Shown here: positions 47,756 through 60,797 of the stretch, piece by piece | Numbering within the stretch: the stretch's first letter is position 1 | How the letters are laid out: every line of letters starts with the position of its first letter | Origin: Delphinus delphis | Lineage: Eukaryota; Chordata; Mammalia; Artiodactyla; Delphinidae | Assembly: GCF_949987515.2 (NCBI RefSeq) | Contig: NC_082690.1 | Coordinates: 101,182,400-101,246,399, forward strand | Direction: 5' to 3' | DNA: 64,000 bases | Notes under the pieces: generated by a model | Seen by the model: only the letters and a program-made list of their open reading frames with translations | Databases searched by the model: none | What the model was told of the DNA's origin: nothing | Program-made: the position numbers and the translations under genes

Positions 47756-48280
47756 GTCCCCGGAAGCTGTATTCTAGAAGCTAAGACTTAGCTTAATCAG
47801 TTAGATCTAGAAATGGAAAATTCTGCAGTCTGTCCCTCATTTTGTTGCCTTGATCAGTGTTTGGTTGGGGACAGATTCCGAAGTGATGTGTGACATGCCC
47901 ATGTTAGGATCAAATAAGACTAGTGAAGATGACAAACTCGCTGAGCCTTCCTCGTGAATACTCCCCATCATCTGAGGTTAGAAAGAAGAAACAGCATGAT
48001 CTTAACAGGACAGAAACAGCCTCAGTGCAGGGAGTGCCTTTTGGAATTGGGAGACCCACTGCAGTGACAGAGGCTGTAGGCGCGAGGGTGCGGGGAGCCC
48101 GGAGGAGAGCAGCGCTCTGGGGCAGGACCCAGTGCTGGGATGAGGTGGGGGGACAGTGAAGGGGAGACAGGGCAGCAGAGCTAACGGATTGGTGAGTGAT
48201 GCACGTGAACATTGCAGAGCTCGTTCTGAGCCAGAAGAACATTAGGTAAAAGAATCTCTGAGAGAGAAACTGATTTTTTT

Positions 48281-48480
48281 TTTTTTTGTGGTAAGCGGGC
48301 CTCTCACTGCTGTGACCTCTCCCGTTGCGGAGCGCAGGCTCCGGACGCGCAGGCTCAGCGGCCATGGCTCACGGGCCCAGCCGCTCCGCGGCATGTGGGA
48401 TCTTCCCGGACTGGGGCACGAACCCGTGTCCCCTGCATCGGCAGGCGGACTCTCAACCGCTGCGCCACCAGGGAAGCCCC
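48281..48480 (-). mobile_element. CHR-type SINE downstream of the ASRGL1 stop
   Basis: TSD gagaaactgattttttt at 48264 and 48481. It may fall in the 3' UTR. Confidence 0.94.
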
Positions 48481-49639
48481 GAGAAACTGATTTTTTTAAG
48501 GACGTGCAGATCTTCTCTGACTTACTAACATAGGCGTGTTTCCAGGTGCTTTAAAAGGACCCTCTGGTAACCCCTGGCTCTAATCTGCTGATGAAGGGTC
48601 GTCATGGAGACTCTGGAGGCCCTCCAAGTCTGAGGGTTTTCTCAGCCTCACACACGAGCCTGCTCACCTCGTGTTTCCCCCCAGCCATCCTCCGCCTCCC
48701 AGACCCCCGGGTCCCCATCACGAGCGATGGGGGTCGTGACCTCTCTGCCTCCGCTATGACAGGGAAGGGCCAGTCAGTGTCGAGATGACCCCGACTTCAT
48801 GGCGTCCATGACTGTCCAGTGCTGTGGGTTCCCCCAGCTGAACCAAGTGTCCACTGTGGTCAGCACGGTGAAGAAAGGCATCTCCTTGGTGGAGAGCATT
48901 CCTGTTAACCTCTTTACCCTGGAAATGGTATTTTTGCTGTGACACATCTGCTCAATGTGTTAGTCTGTCAAGGCTTTACCTTCTCTCTGGAAAGAACTTG
49001 CTTCACTTTAAATTCCATGCGCCACTAATAAGATGTATTTTGAAAGAATAACAGCGTGTTTAGGAGTCACTGTTGACCAGAATGTACATGAACTCCCTTG
49101 GTCTGTCAGTTCAGACAGGTAAACTCGTTAAACAGAGCTTTCAGCCTAAGCGTGGTGTGTGGGTGTGATAAGACTGCCCGCCTCATGGAGAACACTCGAG
49201 AGTTTTCGGAGGAATTGAGTTTTTTCGGGATGGGTTAAGGAAGAAGCCAAACCACCACTGCAGGAATCAGCACGGCCTATGGGTCCAGCTTCTCGCGCTG
49301 GCCGCCCATGGCGCGAGACAGTCACGCCGTCCGGGCCCCTGTCCCCTGACCTTCCCCGTGCCCGTGTCAGCTGCCCTGAGCCCGAGAGAGGGAGAGAGAG
49401 GTGGCGCTTGGAGGCAGACTGGATCCTGCTTCTCCCCACGACCTGGGTGACCCGGGGCAGGTTAACTTCTGAGAATGTTGTCATCTATAGAATAGGTCAC
49501 TATGAAGATTAAATGAAAACGAAGGACAGCTGCTCAGTGTTTATCTCCAGACCCTCTGGACAAATAGAGGACGTGTGGCCCAGGAGGGAGTCCATGTGGT
49601 TCCACCCTTGAACACCTCAGATGCAGCAATCGTCCTTTA

Positions 49640-49985
49640 GAAATAAGTACTTTGTTAGCAGGTGTATTCGTTTGCTAGGGCTGCACATGTGGTGGCTCAC
49701 ACGACAGACGTTCCAGAGGCGGGAAGCCCCAGGTGCAGGTGTCAGCAGGGTAGCTTCTCCTGAGGTCGCTCTCTCTGGCTTGCGCGCAGCCTGTTCTTTA
49801 TACGAGTCTGTGGCCAAATCTCCTCCTCTTCTAAGGACACCAGTCACATGGGATCAGGGCCACCTAACGGCCTCATTTTCACCTTTTCAAAGGCCCTGTC
49901 ACCAAATACCTGGGGCTTAGGGCTTCAACATAGGGATTCTGAGGGGACACAGTTCGGCCCCTGACAGGAGGCAGAGCAGGACTAC
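49640..49985 (+). mobile_element. Ancient interspersed repeat, class uncertain
   Basis: gtattcgtttgctagggctgc through gggcttcaacatagggattc is a mammal-wide repeat text that I recognise but cannot assign with confidence. Confidence 0.5.
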
Positions 49986-51948
49986 ATTAGGGGTTGGGAA
50001 GGGAGAGACTTTTGCAGAAGTAACCATCCCCGAGTGGAGAAGGGAGAAGGGAGGAGCGGGGAGCAGAGGCTGGTTTTGCGCTTCTCGATTCTGTTCACGA
50101 GGGAAGTGGATCTAGTCACCAGGGGCCGCTGGGGCCTCAGCTCGGGCCACCTGCCCTCTTTGGTCGGGCAGCCCACTTAGGGAAGGGTCCCCAGCCCCTC
50201 TGTGTGAGCCCAGGCGCGTGTTGTTGCCCTCGGACCTCGGTTCAGTGAACGGTCACTCCACTAGCCTGGGATCCTGTATGTGGAGACCACCGTGGGTCTC
50301 TCCCGCCCCCCACGTTGCCAGGGGGCAGCTCCCTAACTGTCCAACAAACGTAGGCTCACCGTAGCGTCTGAAGGGGAACGACAGCCTTTTATCCCTTCTC
50401 TGCCACAGGAGGGCAGCAAACCACACACTGTCCACCGCTTTCAGCCCAAAGGGGAGAAAACTCATCTCCACCCTGAATCAAATCAATCTACTCAGAAATT
50501 TTGGAACCGCGAGGGGGTTCCTGTTCTGACCTTCATTTCATCTAAATACTATTATTTTAGAGCACAGTTGTCCAGAAAAACAAATGCTAGCAAATGCCCC
50601 ACAGAACGCATCGAAATCAACCACGTCTCTGACTCTTAAATCAGTGAAGCCCGCTCTGCACCTGCTGCCGCGGCCAGCAGCCCCTTACAGCCAGGAAGAG
50701 GGTTACACGGTAACCCATAAGGAGAATATGGGAGCCCAGAGCCCAGAGCGGGTGGGTGTCTGCGGGAGGCAGCTGGGCCCCCGTCCAGGGAAGGAAGGGC
50801 CTTAACTGTGGAGCTGTTGGACAATAAATGTTTCTTTCAAGTAATGTCCGTTCCAGCCATGTTCCTCTCTAGCATGAGAGATTATGGACTCTGAGGGCAG
50901 AGGGGGAGGGAGCGGGCTGTGTCACCCTCTCCTGAGAAGTGGGAGACGGAGGGAGCCCGCGGGGACACCGTCCCTCCCGCCCCACCTCTGCCTTCACCCT
51001 CGCCCAGAACCGTGGCTGCATTTGGACAGGCGGTGGCAGCTCTGAGGGGGCTGGGGGCAGCCCGCAGGGCGGCCAGCTGAAGGGCGTGTGGTACCCTCCG
51101 CCCCCTCTTGCACTGTGTGCGAGGGACCCAGGAAGGAATGGGGCTGGGACGGGGCTGGGCTGGTGGTGGGCGCGGTGCCCAGCGGTGGTTCCCTCTGGGG
51201 CACAGGTGCCATCAGAGAGGCAGGCCGCCGGTCCGGCTCATCCACCCAACTCGTGTGACCCAGAAGAGCTGGGCCACAGGCATGCAGCTCGTCTCTTGTG
51301 AGGGGTTAGCGTGCCAGGGGAGGCTCAGGGACGACAGGGCTCTGCTGACAGGTGAAGTAAGGCCCAGAGAAACAGGTTTCCCGGGGCATTCGTCGCATTC
51401 CAGTTAAACCGCGGTTTGTATTGGCCTCCCTGGTCCCAAACCCTCTGTCCCTGGGTGACGATGGACTTCTCACGTCGTGCGCGGCACCCAGCGCCCCCAG
51501 ATGCAAGCAGGGGCCATCCCACGAGCGCTCCGGGTGACGAGCAGAAAAGAACAGCACACGTAACGACTTTCTCTTTCAAATTCTGCTTTTCTTCCCCAAC
51601 CCACGATTAAAATGGACTTGGATTTTCATACAAAGAGACGTTTGGGCCAGGCCTGGACTGGGTTGGTAAAGGAGACCAGGCTGGGATCCTTTTTTTTTTT
51701 TTTAAATCACAGATCATCTCAGAGTCAAGTCTGTTTTTTGCTCTGCAATTATCAGTACTTTCCGGATCCTAGGCCGAACTCAGATGGGGTTTGGGTTCTA
51801 AGCTCTGGCTGGGAGCAAAGGAGCAGAGAGGTTAGTTCTTCCTGTCCTGTAGGCTGTGGCTCCATCCATGACTCAGGCAGCCCCAGGGTTGTTATTTTTC
51901 AGGGTAGCAATTTTTACCAAACACTTTTTAGTTAAAAATAACCTTTTA

Positions 51949-51990
51949 ATATAATAATAATAATAATATTATTATATAATAAATTAATAT
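51949..51990. repeat. AT-rich (TAA/ATT)n stretch
   Basis: ataataataataataatatt followed by its near inverse, so it could fold. Confidence 0.8.
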
Positions 51991-54399
51991 AATAAAAGGG
52001 GGTATATGTTCATTGTAGAAGTTGGAAAAAAATTGACCAAAAAAAATTTTAAGGGTGAGAAAACATACATCCACAAACATAAGAAAAAAATAAGGGGAAA
52101 AACTTCTTAGCACCCCAGTCAGTATCACTATTAACACCTACTGTGTATTCATTAGTATTTTGTCCCAGATGAGGCCACTCCATGTGCTTTTTAAATGTTT
52201 TTTTCAGTTAACAATCCACCTTTCCATGTCAGTAAACTTTCACCTTTTATAATACTCAGTCAACATTCAGATGAGTCCAGTTTACTCAGAAAACGTCACC
52301 GACAGCAGTTGTGTCCAAAGCCTGTCCCTAGCCTGGATGGGTGACTGTGCCCTCGGTCTCTCCTCACAGGTCCTACCCCGTCTTAATGGCTCTGGCTCGT
52401 TGGGTAGCCAGGACCCCCGCCACACCTGCCCGGCCGTTCAGGTTCCCTCCTCTGCTTCTGCAGTGGAAGCCCACAGTGCTGGGCTGCGGGAACAGGACCG
52501 GGCTTAAGGTTTGGAAAGGGAAGCGTGGGTTGTGCCGGAGCACAGGGCCCCACCCAGAAATGTGACCAAGAGTGACTTGGAGTGGGTCGAGCAGGTGGGG
52601 AGCGGGTTCGCCATGCAGCCCCCAGGGAAGGCCTGGCCTGCCGTCCACACAGTAAGCGGGAGCGTCACCAAGTGCCTCCTGGACAAAGGGCATCTTCCGA
52701 AGTATTTACAGATGGGCCCCACTGGGTGCCGTCTCACCAAAGGCAGGGATATTTCTGTGGGATGAGAACAAAGGCTGGGCTGCTCTTGCCTTGAGAACAA
52801 CACTCTCCTGTCCACTGGTGCCAGATCCCTGGGGCTTTGAACTCGGACGCTGCCTCCCAGTGTTCTATTGAGACGCCGAGTATTTAAATCTTTGAAAAAG
52901 TAAGGAAGACCCAGGCGAGTCCCTCCCTCCCTCCCGCCTGTCTGCCCCCTCCCTTCCCTGGGCCCACTCAGCCCACACAGCTCACTGTGGCCCCTGCTTC
53001 CCTGGTGACCCCGCCCTGGATCCAGCCTTTCTGCCTTGCGCTTCCCCAATCTTCCCATCCATCTCTGCTCATCTTATCTCTGGCTCTTGCACAGATAACA
53101 CACCCTGGATGCCTCACACTCAAGACTGCCGCTCCCCGCCAAGCCCTTTCACACCCTGTCCCCTTCTCTGTCTTAAATTCCTGCATGTTTGTCAACTGCT
53201 CTCAAGCAGAAATGGTCAGGACCCAGGGCGGGGTGCCCTGCAGAGCCAGCCTCCCCACACACACTGCCCACTCCCAGCCCCAAGGCCTTACGTGGATGCA
53301 AATGGGCGGCAGTCCTGGGGAGGGCGATGCGCCTACCTCGTTGCACCCCAGGTCTCAGGCCGAGGACCTCCACCCGGGCACTCTGGGGTGGCCTGCCTTG
53401 GAAGGGGCTTCATTTTCTTTGAGAGGAAAGATTCCAGCGCTGTCTCCTGTCTCTGACCACTGGGGCCGTGGTCCTACCACCCCCTCCCTAACTGGGCCAG
53501 TCCCCTGACCAGGCTGCATGAGGGGCTCAGACCGGGAGGGCACCATTGTCCTGTCCGCGTGGGCGGAGTGCTCGTGGCTCCCCTAAAACCTGGCAGGCGG
53601 TGCTGCCCTGCCCTTCCCGGGGTCAGGTCCCAGGATGGGGTGCGGCCTGGCACCCGCAGGCCCTGCTGCAGCCCCTTGGCCACCACGCTGGCCAGCCCGG
53701 CTCCGAGAGCCTCAGCCCGTGCGCCAGCACTGCCCGGCTTCTCGGCCCTTCTTGGCGTCGGGGATTCCCGGAGGGGCTGCGTGGGTGGCCGCTGGACCTG
53801 TGCTCAAGTGTGAAGCCAGAGGAATAAGGAAGGCCCACAGCCAGTCCTCCCAAGAGCCCCCTCCCGCCCACCCTCAAGGATTAGTTCACCCAGGAGCCTC
53901 CGAGGGTTCCTGCTGCTGTGGTGTCAGACCCCGACCCCTGGGCCCTCTCCTCCCGCTGCCCCTGCGTGCGAGGGGCTCCCCAGCCTCTGGCCACCCCTTT
54001 CCCTCTCCCAAAATGCCTTTCCACCCTTGAAGGGTTTACGGGGAGGAAAACAGTAACCTCCCTCCGAGGGTGGTTGTGATGCTTAATCAATTAATACACA
54101 GAAAAGTCTTAGAAGTGTGCCGGGCACTCCGTAAGCGTTAGCTCTCCTTAGTGTGTTACTTTGTTCCCAGGCCACGTCAGCCAGACTGAACTCTTCCTTT
54201 TCTGAGCCCCTGCCCTGCTTAGGGTCCCCAGCCAGCAGCTCCTAAAATGGGTCTCCATTCCTTGGACCTAAAGTCGCTTTGACCTTTTGGAGACACAGAC
54301 CCGGGGCTCGGCCAGCAGGCCTGGCTGCCCCCGGGTGGGGCAAGGCCCCTGGGCGGGACCCCACCTACAACCATGCCGCCGCAGAGGGGACGTTTCATA

Positions 54400-54590
54400 T
54401 TTTGCAGTTTACAAAGCACTTTCCCATCTCTCTCTACTTTGTGGAGTAGACAGGGCAGAAATCATTATTCCCATTTTCCACATGGGGCCCTGGATGCTGA
54501 GAGGCAGTGGACACCTCACCGAGGTCACACGCCAGTAAGGGGCCCGGTTAGGCCCGGATCCTGTTCTCCTCGACGCCAAGCCCAGCCCTT
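54400..54590 (+). mobile_element. MIR-like element
   Basis: gtttacaaagcactttccc, cccattttccacatggggc and a gaggtcacacgccagtaagg segment. Confidence 0.65.
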
Positions 54591-56734
54591 CTTCCTCAGC
54601 ACCGTGCTGGCTCACAGTCAGTTAAGTGCCTCTTCCTCCTTCTGAAAAGGAGCTCAGAGGCCAAAGGAATTAGAAACACACACCCGATGAAAAGCAGACG
54701 CCCTGCCCCTCGTCTCTGGACCAACTCCCAGGAAAGGGAGGACAACGGATGTGTGGCCCCCAAGGCCCGGCCCGCCCTGTGAGCTCATCTCCTGGCAGAG
54801 GGAGCCCCCCGGGCCTGAGAAAGCCTCTCCCCAGAGCTGGCTGGACTGCAGGGCCGCTCATCTCCGGGGTTGGAACAAGGAACGTCCAAGGCCACCCGTG
54901 ATGCCACTCACCCTCCCTAAGCCCAACAACCTTGCCCACCCGGTGCTATGCCCATTTTTCAGATGGGAAAAGCGAGGCCAGGGGAGATGGGACTGCCCAG
55001 GCAAGCAAGCAGGGATGCCTGAGGAGGCTGGATGACAGCCCAAGCCTCAGCCCTAGTCACAACGGCGCCCGGCGGGGGCAAACCCACCCAAGACCTGGGG
55101 AAACAGAGCCAGCGCTGCCCATCACCCCCTCTAAACCCAGCCCAGAGGCGGGCCCACCACGAGGCCCCAGGCCCCACCGTCCGTGGGCTCAGGGTCAGGG
55201 GCCCCCTTGCTGTTGCAGGAGAGACGTCAGCTCCCAGGTGAGGTGAAGGCCCTATTGGCAGTGGCTCCAGCAGGTCAGGGCCTGGGTGGGGAAGCGGGGC
55301 TGGGCTCCGTGAGAACATGAGAGGGGCAGGGAACAGGCAGAACGCGGGTCCACGGCTAGGGCGCCCAGGTCACCAGCCTGGAATGGCCCCTGGAGGGCCA
55401 TTTCTACAGCCAACTCCCCATCTGCATGATAGGACTGCTTGTGGGGCTGAGGCCCAGCCCCAGGCCTGCGTGGGTGTGGGTGTGTGGGCAGTGTCCCTCT
55501 CTGTATCCAAGTTCATGAGCCCAATCAGGGCGATTGTTTACATTCATTTAACAAACATAACAGCCATGACCACAGAGTCCAAATAACAATGAACTCAAAC
55601 TCCACCCCAATCCCAGCCCGCCCTCCAGAGTGGTGCTTCTAGAAGACTCCATGAACTGAGCTGTGCCCACCTGCCCTCCCCCACCCCAACAAGCCCCATT
55701 CTCCTCCATCCACCAGATGCACGTCCCCCGCCTGTGCCCCCTGCCCCTGCTCCAGGCTGCCCTGCACCCCACTTTAGTACCTTTCCGGGTGTCCTGTGAC
55801 CAAGTTAAACGCAAATGCCCCTTTGTCACTCCAGGCTCTGTGTGGACGGGCCCCTGCCCAGAGGGCTCCAACTCATCGAGCTCGTGGGCCTCGGCCACGC
55901 CGGCTTCTTACAGGGCCCCGCTCCCTCCAGCCACCAAGCTTCACACACTCTTCCCTCTGCTCAGAGCCCCCTTTCCTCCCCCCACTAGACAGCGCCTGCT
56001 GATCTCAGAGCCCACCCAAGGGACCCTTGCTCCAACACCCAGGTCCAGTGATCCCTCCTCCATGCCGGAATCTCTCCTTCATGGAAACTGTCACTGTTGC
56101 GATTAGCTTCTGTCTCCCACTCTAAACGGTGTCCCCAGTACCAGCCCCAGGCTCGGCATGTGGACAACAGCCGATGGAGGGGCCGGCCCCTCCCAGCTCT
56201 GACCTCGCTTCCTTCCAGTTCCCACCCACCCACCCACCCAACTCAAAGACACCTCCTCCAGGAAGCCGTTCTGTCTTTTCCTCCTCTGAGCAGCTCCTAG
56301 GGAACAGTCCATGAACCATGGTCGCCTTGTCCGTCTGCCGCCCCATATGCTTGTGAGACCCTTGAAGCAGGGCCAAGCCCTGGGCCCCAGCCAACCACTG
56401 TCTCTTCCCCACACGCTCCCCTCAACCCACTCAAGCCGAGGCCTCTGGAATGCATGGGCTTCCTCCCGTCACTTGCTGAACTCTGACAGCCCCTCTGAGA
56501 GGGACGGCTGGCGGCCTCCACTGGCCCCAATTTACAGATGACACCTCTGAGGCTAAGAGAAAGAAAGCTCAAAGTCCTGCATCGCTCCAAACATCCCTGT
56601 GCCGGGCGCTGTGTCGCCTGTTGGGAGGACGGCCAGCTTCAGGTCATGGCCTTTCCTCACAGAGGCCCAGCCTTCCAGAGGGGAGATGGGGCCGGGGGGG
56701 AGAACTTAATTACTTCAGTCAGCATTGTATTTTA

Positions 56735-56920
56735 TTTTATTTTATTTTTAAAATATTTATTTATTTACTCATTTATTTATTTGGCTGCGCCGGGTCTTAG
56801 TTGTGGCGTCCAGGATCTTCGTTGCAGCATGTGGGATCTAGTTCCCTGACCAGGGATCAACCCCAGCCCCCCTGCATTGGGAGTGCCGGGTCTTAACCAT
56901 TGGACCGCCAGGGAAGTCCC
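56735..56920 (-). mobile_element. tRNA-derived SINE (older subfamily)
   Basis: TSD agcattgtatttta / aggattgtatttta at 56721 and 56921. Confidence 0.9.
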
Positions 56921-57172
56921 AGGATTGTATTTTAAAACTAACTCTTGAGCAGTTTGAACCACAGAGAAGTATGTAATTACACAAAAAATGTTAAGATGCG
57001 ATTTACAGTAATTACCTTCTATTTGTCAAGTTCCGTTAGTCCCTTCCCCGCACCTGAACTTCTTTTCCTTCAAAATTTTCACAATAGTTCTATGGAATCA
57101 ATTTTTCTTGGCAATAAAAACAGCAGGTGCTTGGGGTGAGGGATGAAGGGCCAGAATTAGGTTTAATCCCCG

Positions 57173-57187
57173 CCCCCCCCCCCCCCC
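57173..57187. repeat. Poly(C) run, 15 bases
   Basis: Uninterrupted C tract. Confidence 0.9.
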
Positions 57188-57344
57188 AGCGATGTCCCAG
57201 GTTCCAGAACACAGGGCTGGAGATGGGATGGTCAATGGCGGGGGCAGGGTGGGGACCCTCAGCACAGGGGCTGGAGATCGTGGCCAGGGTCAGCCTCCCG
57301 GGGTTTAGATCCTCCCTCCTCTACTTGTTTTGTTTTGTTTAAAC

Positions 57345-57748
57345 TTTGATTTTTTTTTAAATTTTTATTAGAGTATAGTTGATTTACAATGTTGTGTTAG
57401 TTTCAGGTGTACAGCAAAGCGATTCAGTTATACATATACATGAATCCACTCTTTTTTAGATTCTTTCCCATATAGGTCATTACAGAGTGTTGAGTAGAGT
57501 TCGCTGTGCTATACAGTAGGTCCTTATTAGTTATCTATTTTATATATAGTAGTGTGTGTATGTCAATCCCAATCTTTCAATTTATCCCTCCCTCCCCCGT
57601 TTCCTCCCTGGTAACTATAAGTTTGTTTTCTACATCTGTGACTCTATTTCTGTTGTGTAAATAAGTCCATCTTCACCATTTTCTTTTTTTAGATTTCACA
57701 TATAAGCAATATCACATGATATTTGTCTTTCTCTGTCTGACTTACTCC
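57345..57748 (-). mobile_element. L1 3' UTR fragment, antisense
   Basis: The strings tatagttgatttacaatg, gctatacagtaggtcctt and ttatctattttatatatag mark the 3' end of a cetartiodactyl L1 on the minus strand. A weak flanking repeat (cctctacttg / cctttacttg) is present. Confidence 0.8.
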
Positions 57749-57764
57749 TTCCTTTACTTGTGAC

Positions 57765-57920
57765 TGCAAGACTTCCGGCAACTTCCTGAGCCTCAGTTTC
57801 TCCATCTTTGAAATGGGGACAGGAGCAGAACCTACCTCGTAGGACTGTTGTAAGGCCAAAATGAGAGATGGAGTTGAGTGCGGTGCCGGGCAGAGGGTGG
57901 GTGGGAGTTATTGCTGCTGC
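57765..57920 (-). mobile_element. MIR-like element, antisense
   Basis: gagcctcagtttctccatc and gtaggactgttgtaaggcc. Confidence 0.65.
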
Positions 57921-58284
57921 TGTCACTGCTGATGCCACATTCTCCCTGAAGAGATGAGAGAAGTCTTAGTGGAAGGTTGCCTTTGGCCTGAGTCTCGAAG
58001 GTGAGAAGGATTTCAGCAAGTGGAGATGGGAATGGAAGGTCGGTGTACACAGGGAGATCTCAGCAGGTAAACATGGGGAAGGACAGCTGAGGGCATCTCA
58101 GGAAATGGGGAAATTACTGAGGCCAAGCCCCAGGGCCTGGGTGCAATAACTGTCCCAGAAAACACTGAGTATTTTGGTATTTAGTATGTGCCAGGCCCTG
58201 CTCTGAGTGCCATCCTCGTCCTCCCCACCACCGATGCTCACAGAACACCCGGTGCTGAGGCTGGGGCGGCGAGAGGCTAAGAGC

Positions 58285-58620
58285 CCCATCCATTCATTCA
58301 ACAAATACTTAATAAGCACCTACTGTGTGCACGGCCCTGGAGCATCATGGGCGAGCACGGAGCTTACGTTGGGGGAGGGAGGGGAAGGCAAATAATAGAC
58401 AAACACGTAAATGAGATCATTTCAGATGGTAATGAAGGTTCTAAAGGAAAGAAAGCCGGATTCTGAAATCCAGAGCGACGGGGGAGAGGGGCCGCAGTGA
58501 TCAGGGAAGGCTTATCCACAGAGGGGCTGTGAGAGCCGCAATCAGGAAATAATCTGGGATGAAGCATCCAGGCAGAGGGAGAGCGAAAGCAAAGCCCCAG
58601 AGGTGGGTTTGCCCTCCACG
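58285..58620 (-). mobile_element. Ancient L2/MIR-type repeat, antisense
   Basis: attcattcaacaaatactt and cacctactgtgtgcacggcc, followed by gcttacgttgggggagggag-type text. Diverged; the subclass is uncertain. Confidence 0.45.
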
Positions 58621-58654
58621 TGCCCGGCAGGGAGGAAGGTGTGCTATGCTGCTG

Positions 58655-58775
58655 CTTCCCACTAGCTATTGAACATTTGGTAGTGTATATATGTCGATGC
58701 TACTCTCACTTTGCCCCAGCTTCCCCCTCCCACCCCGGGTCCTCAAGTCCATTCTCTGTGTCTATATACTATCAC
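58655..58775 (-). mobile_element. Short L1 fragment, antisense
   Basis: cactagctattgaacatttgg and tagtgtatatatgtcgatgc match the same L1 family's 3' region. Confidence 0.55.
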
Positions 58776-59148
58776 CATGCACCAGCAGTTCTAAACAATG
58801 TCAGTGATAAAATACCCCTACCTGGAATATTCTCCTAAGTCCAAGTTGCAAGCATCTGATACAGGTCATGTAGAGTTTTCATAATATATACGTAAGCTCC
58901 AAATTAGCACATGTTTATTGCTTATCTTTTAACAGGCATTGTATTCTACGTGGAAATTATTTCTAAGAACTCCCAGTTATACAGTTGGTCTCCAATGGGT
59001 TCATGTCAAGAGTAAGTTTGTCGTGAAGACAGGAACACAAAACTACTAATAGCAATCTTTGTAAACCTATGCAGGAAATTAGGAGGGCTACAGGACTAGA
59101 AGGTGGGAAAATATGGATATTAAATAATTTATGCAAAACGTTTCTTTT

Positions 59149-59466
59149 TATTTATTTATTTTTGGCTGCGTTGGGTCTTTGTTGCTGCACGCGGGCTTTC
59201 TCTAGTTGTGGCAAGCAGGGGCTACTCTTCATTGCTGCATGCGTGCCTCTTATTGCAGAGCACGGGCTCTAGGTGTGCAGGCTTCAGTAGTTGTGGCACG
59301 TGGCCTCAGTAGTTGTGGCTCGTGGGCCCTAGAGCGCAGGCTCAGTAGTTGTGGCACACGGGCTTAGTTGCTCCATGGCATGTGGGATCTTCCCGGACCA
59401 GGGATCGAACCTGTGTCCTCTGCATTGGCAGGCAGATTCTTATCCACTGCACCACCAGGGAAACCC
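59149..59466 (-). mobile_element. Long CHR-1-like SINE
   Basis: TSD aaaacgttt at 59135 and 59467. It inserted at the edge of an older SINE. Confidence 0.9.
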
Positions 59467-59481
59467 AAAACGTTTTCTTTT

Positions 59482-59591
59482 CTGGCCACATCACGTGGCA
59501 TGCAGGATCTTAGTTCCCCAACCAGGGACCAAACCTGTACCCCCTGCAGTGGAAGCACAGAGTCTTAACCACTGGACTGCCAGGGAAGTCC
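59482..59591 (-). mobile_element. Short tRNA-derived SINE (Bov-tA-like)
   Basis: ctggccacatcacgtggcatg through ctgccagggaagtccc, an older copy next to the SINE at 59149. Confidence 0.8.
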
Positions 59592-60797
59592 CTGTACAGA
59601 TCTTAAATGAAGTCTCTTAAACAAGAGAAAGCAGACATGATAATGGCTTTCCAGGATATAAAGGATTGCCACATGAAAGAAGAGGTTCACTTATGTCATA
59701 TAGCTCTAAAAGGCAGAACTAGAGCTAATAGGTGGGAATAATAGAGGATATTTGCATACATGTAAAAAGAAAATTGTTGGTTAAAGCTATTCGACTAAAG
59801 AACAGGCTAAGTACAAAGTAGGAAGCTTGTCATCATGGAAAGTTTTCACATAGAAGCCACTGACTATCCGCTTAGATTACTGTGAAAATTAAATTTGCTT
59901 ATTACGTAAAGCACTTCAGACTGTCTGGAACCTAGATACAGCTCAATATACATCATCTACTATTCCTATTCCTATTATTATTACCTAAAAGTTTAGTAAA
60001 ACGTGCCTGTAAAATCAACTGGACCTTCTGGTTCTTAGGGTTCTATGATTTCTTTGGTTACTGTCCCAGCATATCTTTAAGTTTACTTGAGTCAATTTTA
60101 CAGTTTGTTTTCTTTCATTTATCTAGTTTTTTTATATTGTTTTGCTATAAATCTGTATACTATATTCTGTTGTCATAAAGAACATTATTTTATCAGTGGC
60201 TCAAAAAAAAAAGAGTAAGTTTGTGAAGGGGCAGAATCCTTGAAGCTGGCTTCAGATTCAGTTCGTCTCCAGCTCCTGTGGGCTACGTACGGCTGTCCTC
60301 AAACAGCAAATTCAAAGTGAACAACCAAAGTGCTGTGCTTGTAAAAAGCAAGAAAGAGAACTTGAATTGCTTCATTTCTGTCATCTTAGGCCACTTGAGC
60401 TTTTCTTTGGGTTTAACATTTTAAACAGTAAAACAGTGTAAGGTATAATCTTTTTGTTTAAGAAGTGAACATTTTCGTTCATACGTGAAATATTGGACTG
60501 AATTTTAATATCTTTAAAGTTGAAATGTATTCTTTTTTCAACTGCTGATTGTTTTAAAACTAAAGAAAAATAAAATAAATAAAACAGTACATCAGTGGTA
60601 CAATTTAGTAGTTGCCTCATTTTACCTTTTGCAGGTACATATTTCAGTTTTATAAAACTTTACTTCTGGCTAAATTTTAATTGGATAATTATTTACATAA
60701 GAAATTAGTATAGCAGATTATAACCAAAGGATCAGAGTTCATTAGGTAAATATACAAACTATTGAATAAATAGCTGTGCTTTTGTTTTTTTGTGTGG
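59592..60797. other. AT-rich intergenic, no gene seen
   Basis: No repeat family recognised. Confidence 0.5.

Larger units (their letters stand above)
49986..56720. other. GC-rich intergenic DNA with only MIR and simple repeats
   Basis: Many overlapping open frames occur on all six frames, as expected from GC content. None shows a domain, a consistent splice structure or repeat-independent conservation that I can see. An AATAAA at 50823 after a ggagctgttgg context could be a distal ASRGL1 poly(A) signal. Confidence 0.45.

Noticed and set aside
52504..53058. 184-codon minus frame in the GC-rich 50-56 kb region
   Set aside because: Frames of similar length occur on the opposite strand and in other frames there. 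No splice pattern or recognisable motif.
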